Origin: JAGLOK01 sp963677605 | GTDB taxonomy: Bacteria > Bacillota > Clostridia > Christensenellales > UMGS416 | Direction of reading: 5' to 3' | DNA length: 64,000 bases | Assembly: GCA_963677605.2 (NCBI GenBank) | Contig: CAXXDX010000006.1 | Span: forward strand, 1,547,400-1,611,399 | Shown here: positions 52,739 to 62,765 of the stretch, one piece after another | Layout: every line of letters starts with the position of its first letter | How positions within the stretch are numbered: position 1 is the stretch's first letter | The notes under the pieces: model-generated | What the model was told of the DNA's origin: nothing | The model's database searches: none | The model's input: only the letters and a program-made list of their open reading frames with translations | Program-made: the position numbers and the translations under genes

Positions 52739-55216
52739 TTATAATTTCTTTGATTTACCCTTCAGCTTAAACGCATTAAGCCTCAATGCATTTGTTACTA
52801 CTGACACAGAGCTTAAACTCATGGCGGCCGCAGCAAACATAGGATTGAGCCTGGGCCCACCGAAAGCATACAAAAGACCTGCAGCGATTGGTATCCCGAG
52901 TACATTATACCCGAATGCCCAGAAAAGATTTTGCTTAATGTTTCGTATCACTGCTTTTGACAATGTAACCGCATATGCAACATCATTTAAATCACTGTGC
53001 ATTAGAACAACATCCGCAGACTCTATTGCAACATCAGTGCCGGAACCTATCGCGATGCCGACATCCGCCTGAACCAGCGCAGGAGCATCGTTTATTCCGT
53101 CGCCGACCATAGCAACAATTCCGTGCGATTTCTGAAGCTTTTTAACTTCCTTCGCCTTGTCTTCCGGAAGCACTTCGGACAAAACCATATCAATTCCAAC
53201 CAGTTTGGCGATTGCGTCCGCAGTTCTTTTATTGTCTCCTGTTATCATAGCAGTTTTGATCCCATAACTGTGAAGAGCTTCAATCGCATCCTTACTAGTG
53301 GCTTTTATGACATCCGCAACTGCGATAATCCCAGCAAGTTCACCTCCAATCGACACATACATCGGTGTCTTGCCTTCATCGGCAAGCCTGTCAGCATCTT
53401 TTTGCGCCTGATTGATATCAGTCTTTATGTCTTCCATCAGCTTCTTGTTTCCAAGATAAACTTCTTTGCCATTAATTTTTACCAATATTCCATGTCCAGG
53501 AATTGCTTTAAAATCACCCGTTTCAAAGATTTCAGCTTTTTCGCTTTCAGCTTTTAAAACTATCGCCTCGCCCAAAGGGTGTTCGCTTCCTTTTTCTGCT
53601 GATGCCGCAAGGCTCAACACATGGATTTTTTCATATGTGTTATAAGTAATAATATCCGTTACTTCTGGCTTACCCAGTGTAATTGTTCCTGTTTTATCAA
53701 AAACGATAGTTTTAGCTTTGTGGGCTATCTCAAGTGCCTCTCCGTTTTTAAACAGGACTCCGTTTGATGCCCCTTTACCTGTGCCCACCATTATGGCAGT
53801 CGGAGTCGCAAGCCCCAGCGCACACGGGCATGCAATAACAAGCACTGTAACAAACGTTGTTATTACAAACGAGATGCTTTGTCCTGAAATCAGCCATGCA
53901 ATAGATGACAGGAGGGCAATTCCTATTACGATCGGCACAAAATAACCGGCAACGATGTCTGCCATTTTGGCTATCGGAGCTTTCGAACCCTGTGTTTCTT
54001 CTACAAGCTTTATTATCTGCGCAAGTGCTGTGTCCGCACCTACTTTCTGGGCCTTAAATTTTATCATTCCGTTTTTATTAAGCGTGGCTCCTGTCACACT
54101 GTCACCAACGCTTTTTTCAATCGGTATGCTTTCGCCTGTCAGCATGGATTCATCAACAGAAGTTATTCCTTCAACAACCTGACCGTCCACAGGGATTTTT
54201 TCGCCGGGGCGAACGATTATAACATCATCAACCTGAACTTCCTCAACAGGTATAGTCACTTCTTTATTGTTTCTTATCACACTTGCCATTTTAGGCGCCA
54301 GCTGCATTAGTTTTTTAATCGCATCACTCGTCTTTCCCTTTGAACGTGCCTCAAAATATTTTCCCAGCATCACAAGCGTAATAATTACAGCCGCGGATTC
54401 AAAATACATCTCATGAGCAAACTCAGTATTGCCTCCTATAATCTTTATAAAAGAATATACGCTGTATGAGAACGCAGCCGTCGTGCCAATTGCAATCAGG
54501 CTGTCCATATTTGGACTTCCTTTAAATAAAGTCCTATATCCGACTGTATAAAACCTATATCCGACTCCTATAACAGGAACGGTCAAAAGAAGCTGAACAA
54601 GTCCGTTAAATATAGAGTTAGTCATTGGAGACATGACACTTGGAACAGGCAATCCCACCATTGGCCCCATAGCTATATAAAACAGGGGAACAGTAAATAT
54701 CGCAGCAAGAACAAGCTTAACTTTTTGTATTTTAAGCTCTCTTTTCTTTTTCTCCTGCCGTGTATCAAAATCCGCTTGTTTTTTAATCAAAACAGGAGTA
54801 TATCCTGCTTTTCGCACAGCATCTTCAATCTGCGAAATACTGCCCAGTTCTGGATTATAAATTACATTCGCTTTCTCTGCTGCAAGATTAACCTGCGCGC
54901 CTTCTACAAAATCAAGCTTGTTTACCGCCCTTTCGACAGCAGCGGAACACGCCGCACATGTCATGCCCTGAATCTCAAGCTCAACTTTTTCCTTTTTCTC
55001 ATTAAGCGCCGCTTTGTATCCGCTTTTTTCTACTGCCTCTACAATGTCGCTTTCTGATATAAGCTCTTCATCGAAAAACACTCTCATTTTTTCAGTGGTA
55101 AGATTAACCGAAGCTGAAGCGACGCCATCTTTTCTTCCAACTGCTCTTTCAACAGCAGCGGAACATGCAGCACAGGTCATTCCTTCTATATTAAATTCTC
55201 TCTGCTTTTGTGCCAT
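52739..55216 (-). CDS. copA: Cu(I)-exporting P1B-type ATPase
   Basis: 825 residues. Two N-terminal metal-binding domains (each with GMTCAACSAAVERAV), eight membrane helices, membrane copper site CPC (IACPCALGLATP), phosphorylation site DKTGT, SEHPLGEA nucleotide motif and GDGINDAP hinge. It exports cytoplasmic copper. No CsoR or CopY gene is adjacent, so control must come from elsewhere or from the shared divergent region with metY. Confidence 0.96.
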   Translation of the reverse strand: MAQKQREFNIEGMTCAACSAAVERAVGRKDGVASASVNLTTEKMRVFFDEELISESDIVEAVEKSGYKAALNEKKEKVELEIQGMTCAACSAAVERAVNKLDFVEGAQVNLAAEKANVIYNPELGSISQIEDAVRKAGYTPVLIKKQADFDTRQEKKKRELKIQKVKLVLAAIFTVPLFYIAMGPMVGLPVPSVMSPMTNSIFNGLVQLLLTVPVIGVGYRFYTVGYRTLFKGSPNMDSLIAIGTTAAFSYSVYSFIKIIGGNTEFAHEMYFESAAVIITLVMLGKYFEARSKGKTSDAIKKLMQLAPKMASVIRNNKEVTIPVEEVQVDDVIIVRPGEKIPVDGQVVEGITSVDESMLTGESIPIEKSVGDSVTGATLNKNGMIKFKAQKVGADTALAQIIKLVEETQGSKAPIAKMADIVAGYFVPIVIGIALLSSIAWLISGQSISFVITTFVTVLVIACPCALGLATPTAIMVGTGKGASNGVLFKNGEALEIAHKAKTIVFDKTGTITLGKPEVTDIITYNTYEKIHVLSLAASAEKGSEHPLGEAIVLKAESEKAEIFETGDFKAIPGHGILVKINGKEVYLGNKKLMEDIKTDINQAQKDADRLADEGKTPMYVSIGGELAGIIAVADVIKATSKDAIEALHSYGIKTAMITGDNKRTADAIAKLVGIDMVLSEVLPEDKAKEVKKLQKSHGIVAMVGDGINDAPALVQADVGIAIGSGTDVAIESADVVLMHSDLNDVAYAVTLSKAVIRNIKQNLFWAFGYNVLGIPIAAGLLYAFGGPRLNPMFAAAAMSLSSVSVVTNALRLNAFKLKGKSKKL

Positions 55217-55282
55217 AAGTGATTATCCTTAAGTATAAATATAAACAATATGTAAACCAAAGCATAAATTACACTGTTTTAG

Positions 55283-55339
55283 TTGACATTATTATTATTC
55301 ATTTATATAATAACATAAAAACCAAGTGTTTTACTAGGT
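55283..55339 (+). promoter_or_regulatory. consensus promoter of the metY operon with inverted repeat at the start site
   Basis: TTGACA (55283-55288), 17 bases, TATAAT (55306-55311), a perfect match. ACCAAGT-GTTTT-ACTAGGT (55321-55339, one mismatch) covers the expected start and may be the site of the Rrf2-type regulator encoded at the end of the operon. Confidence 0.7.
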
Positions 55340-55379
55340 TTATAGAGAATTCACAATTATTTAATAAAGGAGGAAACAC

Positions 55380-55487
55380 ATGATTTTATATTCTAAAAGT
55401 AAATATAACATATTTTCCTCTGTTCATTTATCTCGCTTTTTGTTTTGGCTAAAAGTCAGCAAAAATACGATAAAAGAGAAGATGTGA
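55380..55487 (+). CDS. 35-codon upstream ORF in the metY leader
   Basis: A small frame with a consensus ribosome site (AAAGGAGG, 7 bases before ATG). The product is Lys/Ser/Phe-rich with one Trp and has no known match to me. Its stop (55485-55487) is one base before the 5' arm of an inverted repeat that would cover the metY start. It is probably a leader peptide rather than a working protein. Confidence 0.5.
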   Translation: MILYSKSKYNIFSSVHLSRFLFWLKVSKNTIKEKM

Positions 55488-55488
55488 C

Positions 55489-55539
55489 GGTTAACTTTTC
55501 GTAACTTATAAACTTTACAACCTAAATAAGGAGTTAACC
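55489..55539 (+). promoter_or_regulatory. inverted repeat that can hide the metY ribosome site
   Basis: GGTTAAC (55489-55495) and GTTAACC (55533-55539) are exact complements. The second arm begins at the last G of the metY AAGGAG site and ends at the ATG, so pairing would block initiation unless the upstream ORF is being translated. Confidence 0.5.
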
Positions 55540-56835
55540 ATGGAAAACAATAAATTACATTTTGAAACACTGCAGCTTCATGCAGGTCAGTCTCCTGATC
55601 CGGCAACAAAGTCAAGAGCTGTACCCATATATCAAACAACGTCTTTTAACTTTGACGACGCACAGCACGCAGCAGACCTTTTTGCATTGAAGCAGCCAGG
55701 AAATATCTATACACGAATCATGAACCCGACAACAGATGTTTTAGAGCAGCGCCTCAGTGCCCTTGAAGGGGGAGTCGGTGCTCTTGTGACATCATCGGGT
55801 ATGGCGGCAATTACATATGCTATATTCAATATCGCAAAAACAGGTGATGAAATCGTTGCCGCAAACACTCTTTACGGAGGAACGTATACACTGTTTTCAC
55901 AGCGGCTTCCTAATCAGTACGGTATAAAGACACACCTTGTAAACGCAGATGACTTTGATGAAGTCGAAAGCAAGATTAATGATAAAACAAAAGCTTTATA
56001 TGCAGAAACACTGGGTAATCCCAATATAAATTTAGTCGATATAGAAAAACTCGCTGAAATCGCACATAGACATAACATCCCGCTTATAGTAGACAACACT
56101 TTCGGCACACCATACCTTATAAATCTAAAATCATACGGTGTGGATATTGTTGTATATTCGCTTACAAAATACATTGGCGGGCACGGAACTTCAATAGGCG
56201 GTGCAATAGTTGACAATGGGACATTTGACTGGAAAAGCGGAAACTTCCCCGATTTCACAACACCTGATTCCACTTACCACGGAATAGTATATGCGGATAT
56301 TCCGGGAAACGCAGGATACATTACCAAAGCAAGAGTTCAGCTTCTTCGCGACAGCGGAGCCTGCATCAGTCCTTTCAATGCATTCTTAATACTTCAAGGA
56401 CTTGAAACATTGTCGTTACGAGTAGAGCGCCATTCATTCAACGCACAAAAGATTGCAGAGTATCTGGACAGTCACGATGCTGTCGCTTGGGTAAACTATC
56501 CCACTCTTAAGTCAAACAAGTACTATACACTTGCTCAAAAATATCTGACCAAAGGCGCCGGCGGCATACTTACTTTCGGCATTAAAGGCGGAGTGGCTGC
56601 GGGAAGAAAGTTTATAAACTCACTTGAGATATTCTCGCTTCTTGCAAATGTAGCCGATGCCAAATCACTTGTTATACACCCCGGAAGCACGACCCACGGC
56701 CAACTCAGCGAAACACAGCTTAAAGAAAGCGGAATAAGCCCTGATATGGTTCGCCTTTCAGTCGGCATAGAACACGTGGACGATTTAATATCCGATCTTG
56801 AACAGGCCCTTAAAAAATCACAGGAGGAAGTATAG
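55540..56835 (+). CDS. metY: O-acetylhomoserine sulfhydrylase / aminocarboxypropyltransferase
   Basis: 431 residues of the Cys/Met PLP family. The PLP lysine is in VYSLTKYIGGHG, with IYTRIMNPTTDVLEQR and NTFGTPYL as family marks. It makes homocysteine from O-acetylhomoserine and sulphide. First gene of a sulphur-amino-acid operon; metA follows by 3 bases. Confidence 0.95.
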   Translation: MENNKLHFETLQLHAGQSPDPATKSRAVPIYQTTSFNFDDAQHAADLFALKQPGNIYTRIMNPTTDVLEQRLSALEGGVGALVTSSGMAAITYAIFNIAKTGDEIVAANTLYGGTYTLFSQRLPNQYGIKTHLVNADDFDEVESKINDKTKALYAETLGNPNINLVDIEKLAEIAHRHNIPLIVDNTFGTPYLINLKSYGVDIVVYSLTKYIGGHGTSIGGAIVDNGTFDWKSGNFPDFTTPDSTYHGIVYADIPGNAGYITKARVQLLRDSGACISPFNAFLILQGLETLSLRVERHSFNAQKIAEYLDSHDAVAWVNYPTLKSNKYYTLAQKYLTKGAGGILTFGIKGGVAAGRKFINSLEIFSLLANVADAKSLVIHPGSTTHGQLSETQLKESGISPDMVRLSVGIEHVDDLISDLEQALKKSQEEV

Positions 56836-56838
56836 CAT

Positions 56839-57756
56839 ATGCCGGTAAAGATACCAGATGCACTTCCTGCAGCTAAAACACTGTCGGATGAAAATATATT
56901 TGTAATGACAGAACACAGGGCTATATCTCAGGATATCCGCCCGCTAAAAATTGCAATACTTAACCTTATGCCAACAAAAATCACAACAGAGACTCAACTT
57001 CTGAGGCTTTTGGGCAACACCTCGCTTCAGGTGGAAGTGACCTTTTTGCAGACAGCAAGCTATGAATCGAAAAACACTTCAAAAGAGCATCTGGCATCGT
57101 TTTATAAAACTTTTGATGACATAAAGGGCGAAAACTTTGACGGACTTATAATAACAGGAGCTCCGGTTGAAAAAATGGAATTTGAAGAAGTGGAATACTG
57201 GGATGAGCTTAAAGACATCATGGAGTGGAGCAGCCACCACGTATTCTCTACTCTCCACATATGTTGGGCATCTCAAGCTGCTCTTTACTATCATCACGGG
57301 ATAAAAAAACATGCAGCGGACAAAAAAATATTCGGCGTTTTTTCCCACGATATTATGAAAAATAACAGTAAACTGCTGCGTGGGTTTGATGACGATTTCA
57401 ACGCGCCGCACAGCCGGCATACTCAGGTGATGAGTACCGACATTCTCGCATGCCCGAACCTTGAGCTTCTGGCTCACTCTAAAGAAGCAGGCGTTCTGTT
57501 GGCTGCAAGCCTTGACGGGCGCGAGGTATATGTTTCAGGTCATCTGGAGTATGACGCGCTTTCATTGGATTCGGAATACAAGCGCGACAAAAACCAGGGA
57601 CTTGATATCGAGATACCAAAAAATTATTATCCCGACGATAACATAATCGGCATACCAAAAGTCACTTGGAGAGCACACGCAAACCTGCTGTTTGCCAACT
57701 GGCTAAACTACTATGTATATCAGGAAACTCCATACGACATAAACACTATAGATTGA
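56839..57756 (+). CDS. metA: homoserine O-acetyltransferase (MetA type)
   Basis: 305 residues. Catalytic Cys in HICWASQAALYYHHG, His in FSHDIM and Glu in SGHLEYDALS form the usual set. In GAPVEKMEFEEV the Glu after Val is at the position that selects acetyl-CoA over succinyl-CoA in this family, in agreement with metY upstream. It activates homoserine for sulphide addition. Confidence 0.94.
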   Translation: MPVKIPDALPAAKTLSDENIFVMTEHRAISQDIRPLKIAILNLMPTKITTETQLLRLLGNTSLQVEVTFLQTASYESKNTSKEHLASFYKTFDDIKGENFDGLIITGAPVEKMEFEEVEYWDELKDIMEWSSHHVFSTLHICWASQAALYYHHGIKKHAADKKIFGVFSHDIMKNNSKLLRGFDDDFNAPHSRHTQVMSTDILACPNLELLAHSKEAGVLLAASLDGREVYVSGHLEYDALSLDSEYKRDKNQGLDIEIPKNYYPDDNIIGIPKVTWRAHANLLFANWLNYYVYQETPYDINTID

Positions 57757-57769
57757 AGGAAGTGATATT

Positions 57770-58696
57770 ATGACTAAAATCGCAAACAATATTACAGAAC
57801 TTATCGGCAATACGCCGCTTGTAAAACTAAACAAAATAACAGACAAATCACAAGCCACCGTCCTAGCTAAGCTTGAAATGTTTAATCCTCTTTCAAGCGT
57901 AAAAGACAGGATAGCATACTCAATGATTACCGAAGCTGAAAAAGAGGGAAAGCTTAAGCCCGGAAGCGTAATAGTGGAGCCAACCAGCGGAAACACCGGA
58001 ATCGGGCTTTCATATATTGCAGCAGTTAAAGGCTACAAAATAATACTGACAATGCCGGATTCAATGAGCATTGAGCGCAGGAAGCTTCTTTCCGCACTAG
58101 GCGCACAACTTGTTCTGACAGAAGGCGCAAGAGGCATGAACGGCGCAATTGAAAAGGCAAAAGAGATTGCAGAAAATACTGAAAACTCTTTTATTCCCCA
58201 ACAGTTTCAGAATCCTAATAATCCAAAAATTCACTACAATACAACGGCCGAGGAAATAATCCGCGACACTGACGGTAAAGTAGATATATTGGTCTCAGGA
58301 GTAGGTACGGGCGGAACACTCACCGGCACAGGCAAGAAACTAAAGGAATTTAATCCAAACATAAAAGTCGTTGCCGTTGAACCGAAATCTTCGGCAGTAC
58401 TTTCAGGAAACTCTCCGGGGCCGCATAAGATTCAGGGAATCGGAGCCGGATTTGTCCCTGATGTACTGGATACATCAATAATCGACGAGATCGTTCAGGT
58501 AGAAAATGAAGATGCATTTAAAACAGCAAGAAGACTCGCAAAAGAAGAGGGAATTCTAATTGGCATGAGCGCAGGGGCTGCAGCCTTTGCTGCGGCGAAA
58601 GTCGCAAGAAGAGACGAAAATGCCGGAAAAACAATAGTTGCAATATTCCCGGATTCAGGCGAAAGATATCTTTCCGGAACATTGTTTGAGGAGTAA
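57770..58696 (+). CDS. cysK: cysteine synthase (O-acetylserine sulfhydrylase)
   Basis: 308 residues. PLP lysine in NPLSSVKDRIAY, substrate loop TSGNTGIGLSYIA, phosphate loop SGVGTGGTLTG. It makes cysteine from O-acetylserine and sulphide. Third gene of the operon. Confidence 0.95.
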   Translation: MTKIANNITELIGNTPLVKLNKITDKSQATVLAKLEMFNPLSSVKDRIAYSMITEAEKEGKLKPGSVIVEPTSGNTGIGLSYIAAVKGYKIILTMPDSMSIERRKLLSALGAQLVLTEGARGMNGAIEKAKEIAENTENSFIPQQFQNPNNPKIHYNTTAEEIIRDTDGKVDILVSGVGTGGTLTGTGKKLKEFNPNIKVVAVEPKSSAVLSGNSPGPHKIQGIGAGFVPDVLDTSIIDEIVQVENEDAFKTARRLAKEEGILIGMSAGAAAFAAAKVARRDENAGKTIVAIFPDSGERYLSGTLFEE

Positions 58697-58699
58697 TAA

Positions 58700-59134
58700 A
58701 TGAGACTGTCTACAAGAGGAAAGTATGCCCTTGAAGCTTTGGTATTTATGGCACATGAACTTAAAAACCAGCAATACATAAGCCTAAACACGATCAGCGA
58801 AGCCACAGGAATATCTGATGGATATTTGGAACAACTTTTCAGAAGCCTTAAAAAAGACTCGCTGGTCTTAAGCAAAAAAGGTAAATACGGAGGATATTAT
58901 TTTGCGAAACAAATCGACGATATAACAGTCAATGATGTTTTGCACTCCGTCGAAGGACATCTTTCTCTTGTAAGATGTACGGAATCCAAAACATGTACAA
59001 GGAAGTCAAGGTGCTTAACCCACAATTTATGGGACGCAGCATATAAGAAGATTAAATCTACTATAAATGAAATAACTATTTCTATGCTGCTTGAAGATTA
59101 TGAACAAAGACTTAAAAAGGCGGATGCACAATGA
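58700..59134 (+). CDS. Rrf2-family transcriptional regulator
   Basis: 144 residues. Winged HTH (MRLSTRGKYALEALV; ISDGYLEQLFRSLKK; KKGKYGGYYFAK) and three cysteines in VRCTESKTCTRKSRC that match the [Fe-S]-binding triad of IscR-like members, though CymR-like members can also sit with cysK. It begins 3 bases after cysK and probably controls the operon in response to cysteine, sulphide or Fe-S state. Confidence 0.93.
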   Translation: MRLSTRGKYALEALVFMAHELKNQQYISLNTISEATGISDGYLEQLFRSLKKDSLVLSKKGKYGGYYFAKQIDDITVNDVLHSVEGHLSLVRCTESKTCTRKSRCLTHNLWDAAYKKIKSTINEITISMLLEDYEQRLKKADAQ

Positions 59135-59535
59135 AACTATCCACAAGAGGCAGATATGGGCTAAGAATGCTTGTTGACTTAAGCTCCAGCAGCGAAGATA
59201 TTACTACCCTTAAAAGCATAGCCGAACGCTAGGAAGTTTCGGTTAATTATCTTGAACAAGTTGCAAAAGACTTAAAACGAGCCGGCTATATAAGCTCTGT
59301 AAAAGGACCTCAGGGCGGGTATTTTATGATAAAGAATGCTGATGATATAGTGATCGGAAATGTTCTTAGGCTGCTTGAAGGCGACTTGAGGGTAACTGAC
59401 AAAAAATATGATGAAGAAACTATTTTAGAACAATGTGTAAGGCTTAATGTTTATGAAAAAATAAACAGTGAATTAGCACATCTTTTTGATTCAATAACAC
59501 TCGGAGATATAATAAACAAAAAAGTTTCTCTATAA
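59131..59535 (+). pseudogene. second Rrf2-family regulator, interrupted by an amber codon
   Basis: The frame starts MKLSTRGRYGLRMLV and continues as an Rrf2 protein to DIINKKVSL. Codon 34 (59230-59232) is TAG, in the IAER*EVSVNYLEQ helix-turn-helix, where Gln is usual (CAG or CAA to TAG). No other defect is seen. It lacks the cysteine triad of the intact neighbour. Start overlaps the previous stop by 4 bases. It is broken unless the codon is suppressed. Confidence 0.85.
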
Positions 59536-59627
59536 AGAATTTACAATTCTTATAAACTCTAAGCCTTGTTTATATACCGCTCAGATGTTAAACTCATGTA
59601 TTATCAAAACAAGATAAAGAAAAATAT

Positions 59628-62600
59628 ATGACAAATAATTATAGGATAGGCATTGATGTCGGTTCAACCACTGTAAAGATTGCAGTGCTCGACAGCCAAA
59701 ACAATTTAACATACCAAAATTACATGCGCCATTATTCGGATTTATTTACATCAGTGGAAGCGCTGCTGTTTTCTGCGCTTGAATCCACCGGTGACATAAA
59801 TGCAAAAATTGCATGCACCGGTTCAGGTGGGCTTGGAGTATCCAAAAAGCTTAATATTCAATTTGTTCAGGAGGTTATTGCAGCCGCAAAATGCATCCGC
59901 ACCAATATCCCGAAGACTGATGTTGCTATAGAACTGGGTGGAGAAGATGCAAAGATAACTTTCTTTTCCGGCACAGTTGAGCAGAGAATGAACGGAACAT
60001 GCGCAGGCGGCACAGGTGCGTTTATCGACCAGATGGCGACATTAATGGGAACAGATGCTGCAGGCGTTAACGAGCTTGCTGCAAAACACAAAGTTATATA
60101 CCCCATAGCCGCACGCTGCGGCGTGTTTGCAAAAAGCGACATACAGCCGCTTCTGAATGAAGGCGCATCCCGCGAAGATATTGCAGCTTCCATATTTCAG
60201 GCGGTTGTAAACCAGACAATCGGCGGACTTGCCTGCGGACGCCCAATCCGCGGAAATGTGGCCTTTCTGGGCGGACCGCTTTCATTTATGCCCGAGCTTC
60301 GAAAGCAATTCGCGAAAACACTTAACCTTTCTCCGGAACAAACAATAGAGCCTGAAAACGGTAAAATGTTTGTAGCGATGGGCTGCGCTATGATGGCAGA
60401 AGGCGATGAAATCTCGCTTAAAAATTTGCACAACGATTGGCAAAAAACTAAGATTTCAGATTGTGAAGACTTCTCACTGCAAAGTCTTGATGTGCTGTTT
60501 GAAAACAAAGAAGAATATGAAAGCTTTACCGAAAGACACAACAAAGCACAGGTTAAATATTCTGATTTATCTAAGTATAAAGGAAAGTGCTATCTTGGAA
60601 TAGATGCTGGCAGCACAACCACAAAAATGGTTCTACTAAGCGAAGAAAACGAAATACTTGCTGATTTCTATGCCCAGAACAGAGGCAATCCTTTAAAAAT
60701 AACAAAATCATTCTTGACTGATTTATACTCAGATCTCCCGGAGGATGCCGAAATAGTTTATTCCGGCGTAACAGGTTACGGAGAAGCGCTCATTCAATCC
60801 GCGTTCGGTGTAGACATAGGTGAAGTTGAAACCGTGGCTCACTTTACAGCAGCTTCATATTTTGACCCGAAAGTTGAATTTCTGCTTGATATAGGCGGAC
60901 AGGACATGAAGTGTATAACGGTTAAAGATGGAATAATAAACCAGGTTATTCTAAACGAAGCTTGTTCTTCAGGATGTGGATCATTTATTGAATCGCTTGC
61001 AAAAGCTATGGAGCTTGAAGTGCATGACTTTGCGCAGAAAGCTCTCTTTTCCAAAAATCCCATGGATCTGGGAACCCGTTGTACGGTGTTTATGAACTCC
61101 AGAATTAAGCAGGTTCAAAAAGAAGGCGCTGACATAGGCGACATATCCGCAGGCCTTTCATATTCAGTTATCAAAAACGCATTATATAAAGTAATAAAAC
61201 TCCGCAATCCTGAATCCCTCGGAGGACATATTGTGGTTCAGGGAGGCACATTCTTAAATGATGCGGTTCTTCGCGCAACGGAAAAAATTACAGGCAGGGA
61301 AGTAGTACGACCTAAAATCGCAGGACTCATGGGAGCATTCGGCGCTGCCCTCATTGCAAAAGAGCGATATCAAAACAACTCTCAAACCACATTGCTTAAC
61401 GAGAGTGAACTGGTTGATTTTAAAGTAAAGATGACACACACGCGCTGCAAAGGCTGTGAAAACGCATGCCTTTTGACAATAAACAAGTTCAGCAACGGCC
61501 AAAGGCATCTGTCAGGAAACAAGTGTGAAAAAGGCGCAGGCGTTGCTGAATACAACAAAGAAAAACTGCCTAATCTTTTCTCATATAAAAATGAGCTTTT
61601 GTTTGGATATGAATCCCTATCGCCAAAGGATGCTCCTCGGGGCACAGTCGGAATCCCACGCGGTCTTAATATGTTTGAAAACTACCCTCTATGGCACACA
61701 TTTTTTACAGAGCTAGGCTATAGCGTAGTCTTGTCTGCACCATCAAGCAAGACAATATTTGAAAAAGGATTGGAATCTATCCCATCAGAATCCGAATGCT
61801 ATCCCGCTAAACTAATGCACGGACATATTATGGATTTGATTGAAAAAGATGTTGATTTCATATTCTATCCCTGCATACCTTACGATGCAAGGGAGTTTGA
61901 CGGAACAGACAACCATTATAACTGTCCGATAGTTGCATCATATGCCGAAAACATAAAAAACAATGTAGAGCCTATCCGCGAAGGCAAAGTTTCTTTTATG
62001 CGCCCGTTTTTAACTCTCCATGACAGCAAAGTGCTTTCCACGCAACTTACAGAAGCATTTTCTGAGAAAGGTATTTCGCAAAAAGAAATCCACCACGCAG
62101 TAAAAAAAGCGGAGGCGGAACTCAGCCGTTTTAGAAAAAAAATCCGAAAACAGGGCGAACATATACTTAACGAAGTAAAATCAGGAAAATACCCGGGAAT
62201 AGTTCTCGCAGGACGTCCATATCATGTTGACCACGAAATACACCATGGTATTCCCGCAATAATAAACCAGCTCGGATTTGCAGTTCTTACAGAAGATTCG
62301 ATAGCCCACTTAAACAAGGATTATAAAAAGCTGCGTATACTCGATCAATGGGTTTATCATTCAAGGCTTTATGCGTCTGCACATGTTGTAGGCGAAACAG
62401 ACAATCTTGACCTTGTTCAGCTCAACTCATTCGGCTGCGGGCTTGATGCCATAACCGCCGATCAGGTTGAAGAGATACTGAAAGCCTACGGCAAAACATT
62501 TACTTTAATTAAAATTGATGAAGTCAGCAATCTCGGTGCTGCAAGAATACGTCTGCGTTCATTAAAAGCTGCAATAGATGAACGCAAAGATGAACGAGTT

Positions 62601-62765
62601 GATTTAAACAGCTCAAAATATAATCACTATAAGCCAGCAATGTTTGAACAGCACATGAAAGATGAATATACTATCATCGCTCCGCAGATGTCTCCTATAC
62701 ACTTTTCATTATTGGAACATTCATTTAAAGCCGGCGGATATAGAATGGAAATTCTGCCGAAGTGA
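59628..62765 (+). CDS. acyl-CoA dehydratase activase-like protein, two BcrAD domains plus DUF2229
   Basis: 1045 residues. Two actin-like ATPase domains in tandem: GIDVGSTTVKIAV with CAGGTGAFIDQMA (first), GIDAGSTTTKMVL with CSSGCGSFIESLAKAM (second; Cys for the bridging Fe-S). A DUF2229 region (about 620-870) with GIPRGLNMFENYPLW and ESECYPAKLMHGH follows. Related activases drive electrons with ATP into 2-hydroxyacyl-CoA dehydratases. In many genomes this protein runs on as one chain of about 1400 residues; here it ends in TGA and the rest is a second gene. Confidence 0.92.
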   Translation: MTNNYRIGIDVGSTTVKIAVLDSQNNLTYQNYMRHYSDLFTSVEALLFSALESTGDINAKIACTGSGGLGVSKKLNIQFVQEVIAAAKCIRTNIPKTDVAIELGGEDAKITFFSGTVEQRMNGTCAGGTGAFIDQMATLMGTDAAGVNELAAKHKVIYPIAARCGVFAKSDIQPLLNEGASREDIAASIFQAVVNQTIGGLACGRPIRGNVAFLGGPLSFMPELRKQFAKTLNLSPEQTIEPENGKMFVAMGCAMMAEGDEISLKNLHNDWQKTKISDCEDFSLQSLDVLFENKEEYESFTERHNKAQVKYSDLSKYKGKCYLGIDAGSTTTKMVLLSEENEILADFYAQNRGNPLKITKSFLTDLYSDLPEDAEIVYSGVTGYGEALIQSAFGVDIGEVETVAHFTAASYFDPKVEFLLDIGGQDMKCITVKDGIINQVILNEACSSGCGSFIESLAKAMELEVHDFAQKALFSKNPMDLGTRCTVFMNSRIKQVQKEGADIGDISAGLSYSVIKNALYKVIKLRNPESLGGHIVVQGGTFLNDAVLRATEKITGREVVRPKIAGLMGAFGAALIAKERYQNNSQTTLLNESELVDFKVKMTHTRCKGCENACLLTINKFSNGQRHLSGNKCEKGAGVAEYNKEKLPNLFSYKNELLFGYESLSPKDAPRGTVGIPRGLNMFENYPLWHTFFTELGYSVVLSAPSSKTIFEKGLESIPSESECYPAKLMHGHIMDLIEKDVDFIFYPCIPYDAREFDGTDNHYNCPIVASYAENIKNNVEPIREGKVSFMRPFLTLHDSKVLSTQLTEAFSEKGISQKEIHHAVKKAEAELSRFRKKIRKQGEHILNEVKSGKYPGIVLAGRPYHVDHEIHHGIPAIINQLGFAVLTEDSIAHLNKDYKKLRILDQWVYHSRLYASAHVVGETDNLDLVQLNSFGCGLDAITADQVEEILKAYGKTFTLIKIDEVSNLGAARIRLRSLKAAIDERKDERVDLNSSKYNHYKPAMFEQHMKDEYTIIAPQMSPIHFSLLEHSFKAGGYRMEILPK

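Noticed and set aside
55312..55540. SAM riboswitch or T-box before metY
   Set aside because: None of the conserved S-box or T-box blocks is present; the leader holds a short ORF and a simple inverted repeat.
55424..55639. 71-codon minus-strand frame over the metY start
   Set aside because: It is antisense to metY, with no ribosome site; the plus-strand promoter and genes explain the region.
59230..59232. TAG as a recoded pyrrolysine codon in the second rrf2 copy
   Set aside because: The position normally holds Gln in a DNA-binding helix; a single CAG/CAA to TAG change explains it and no pyl genes are seen.
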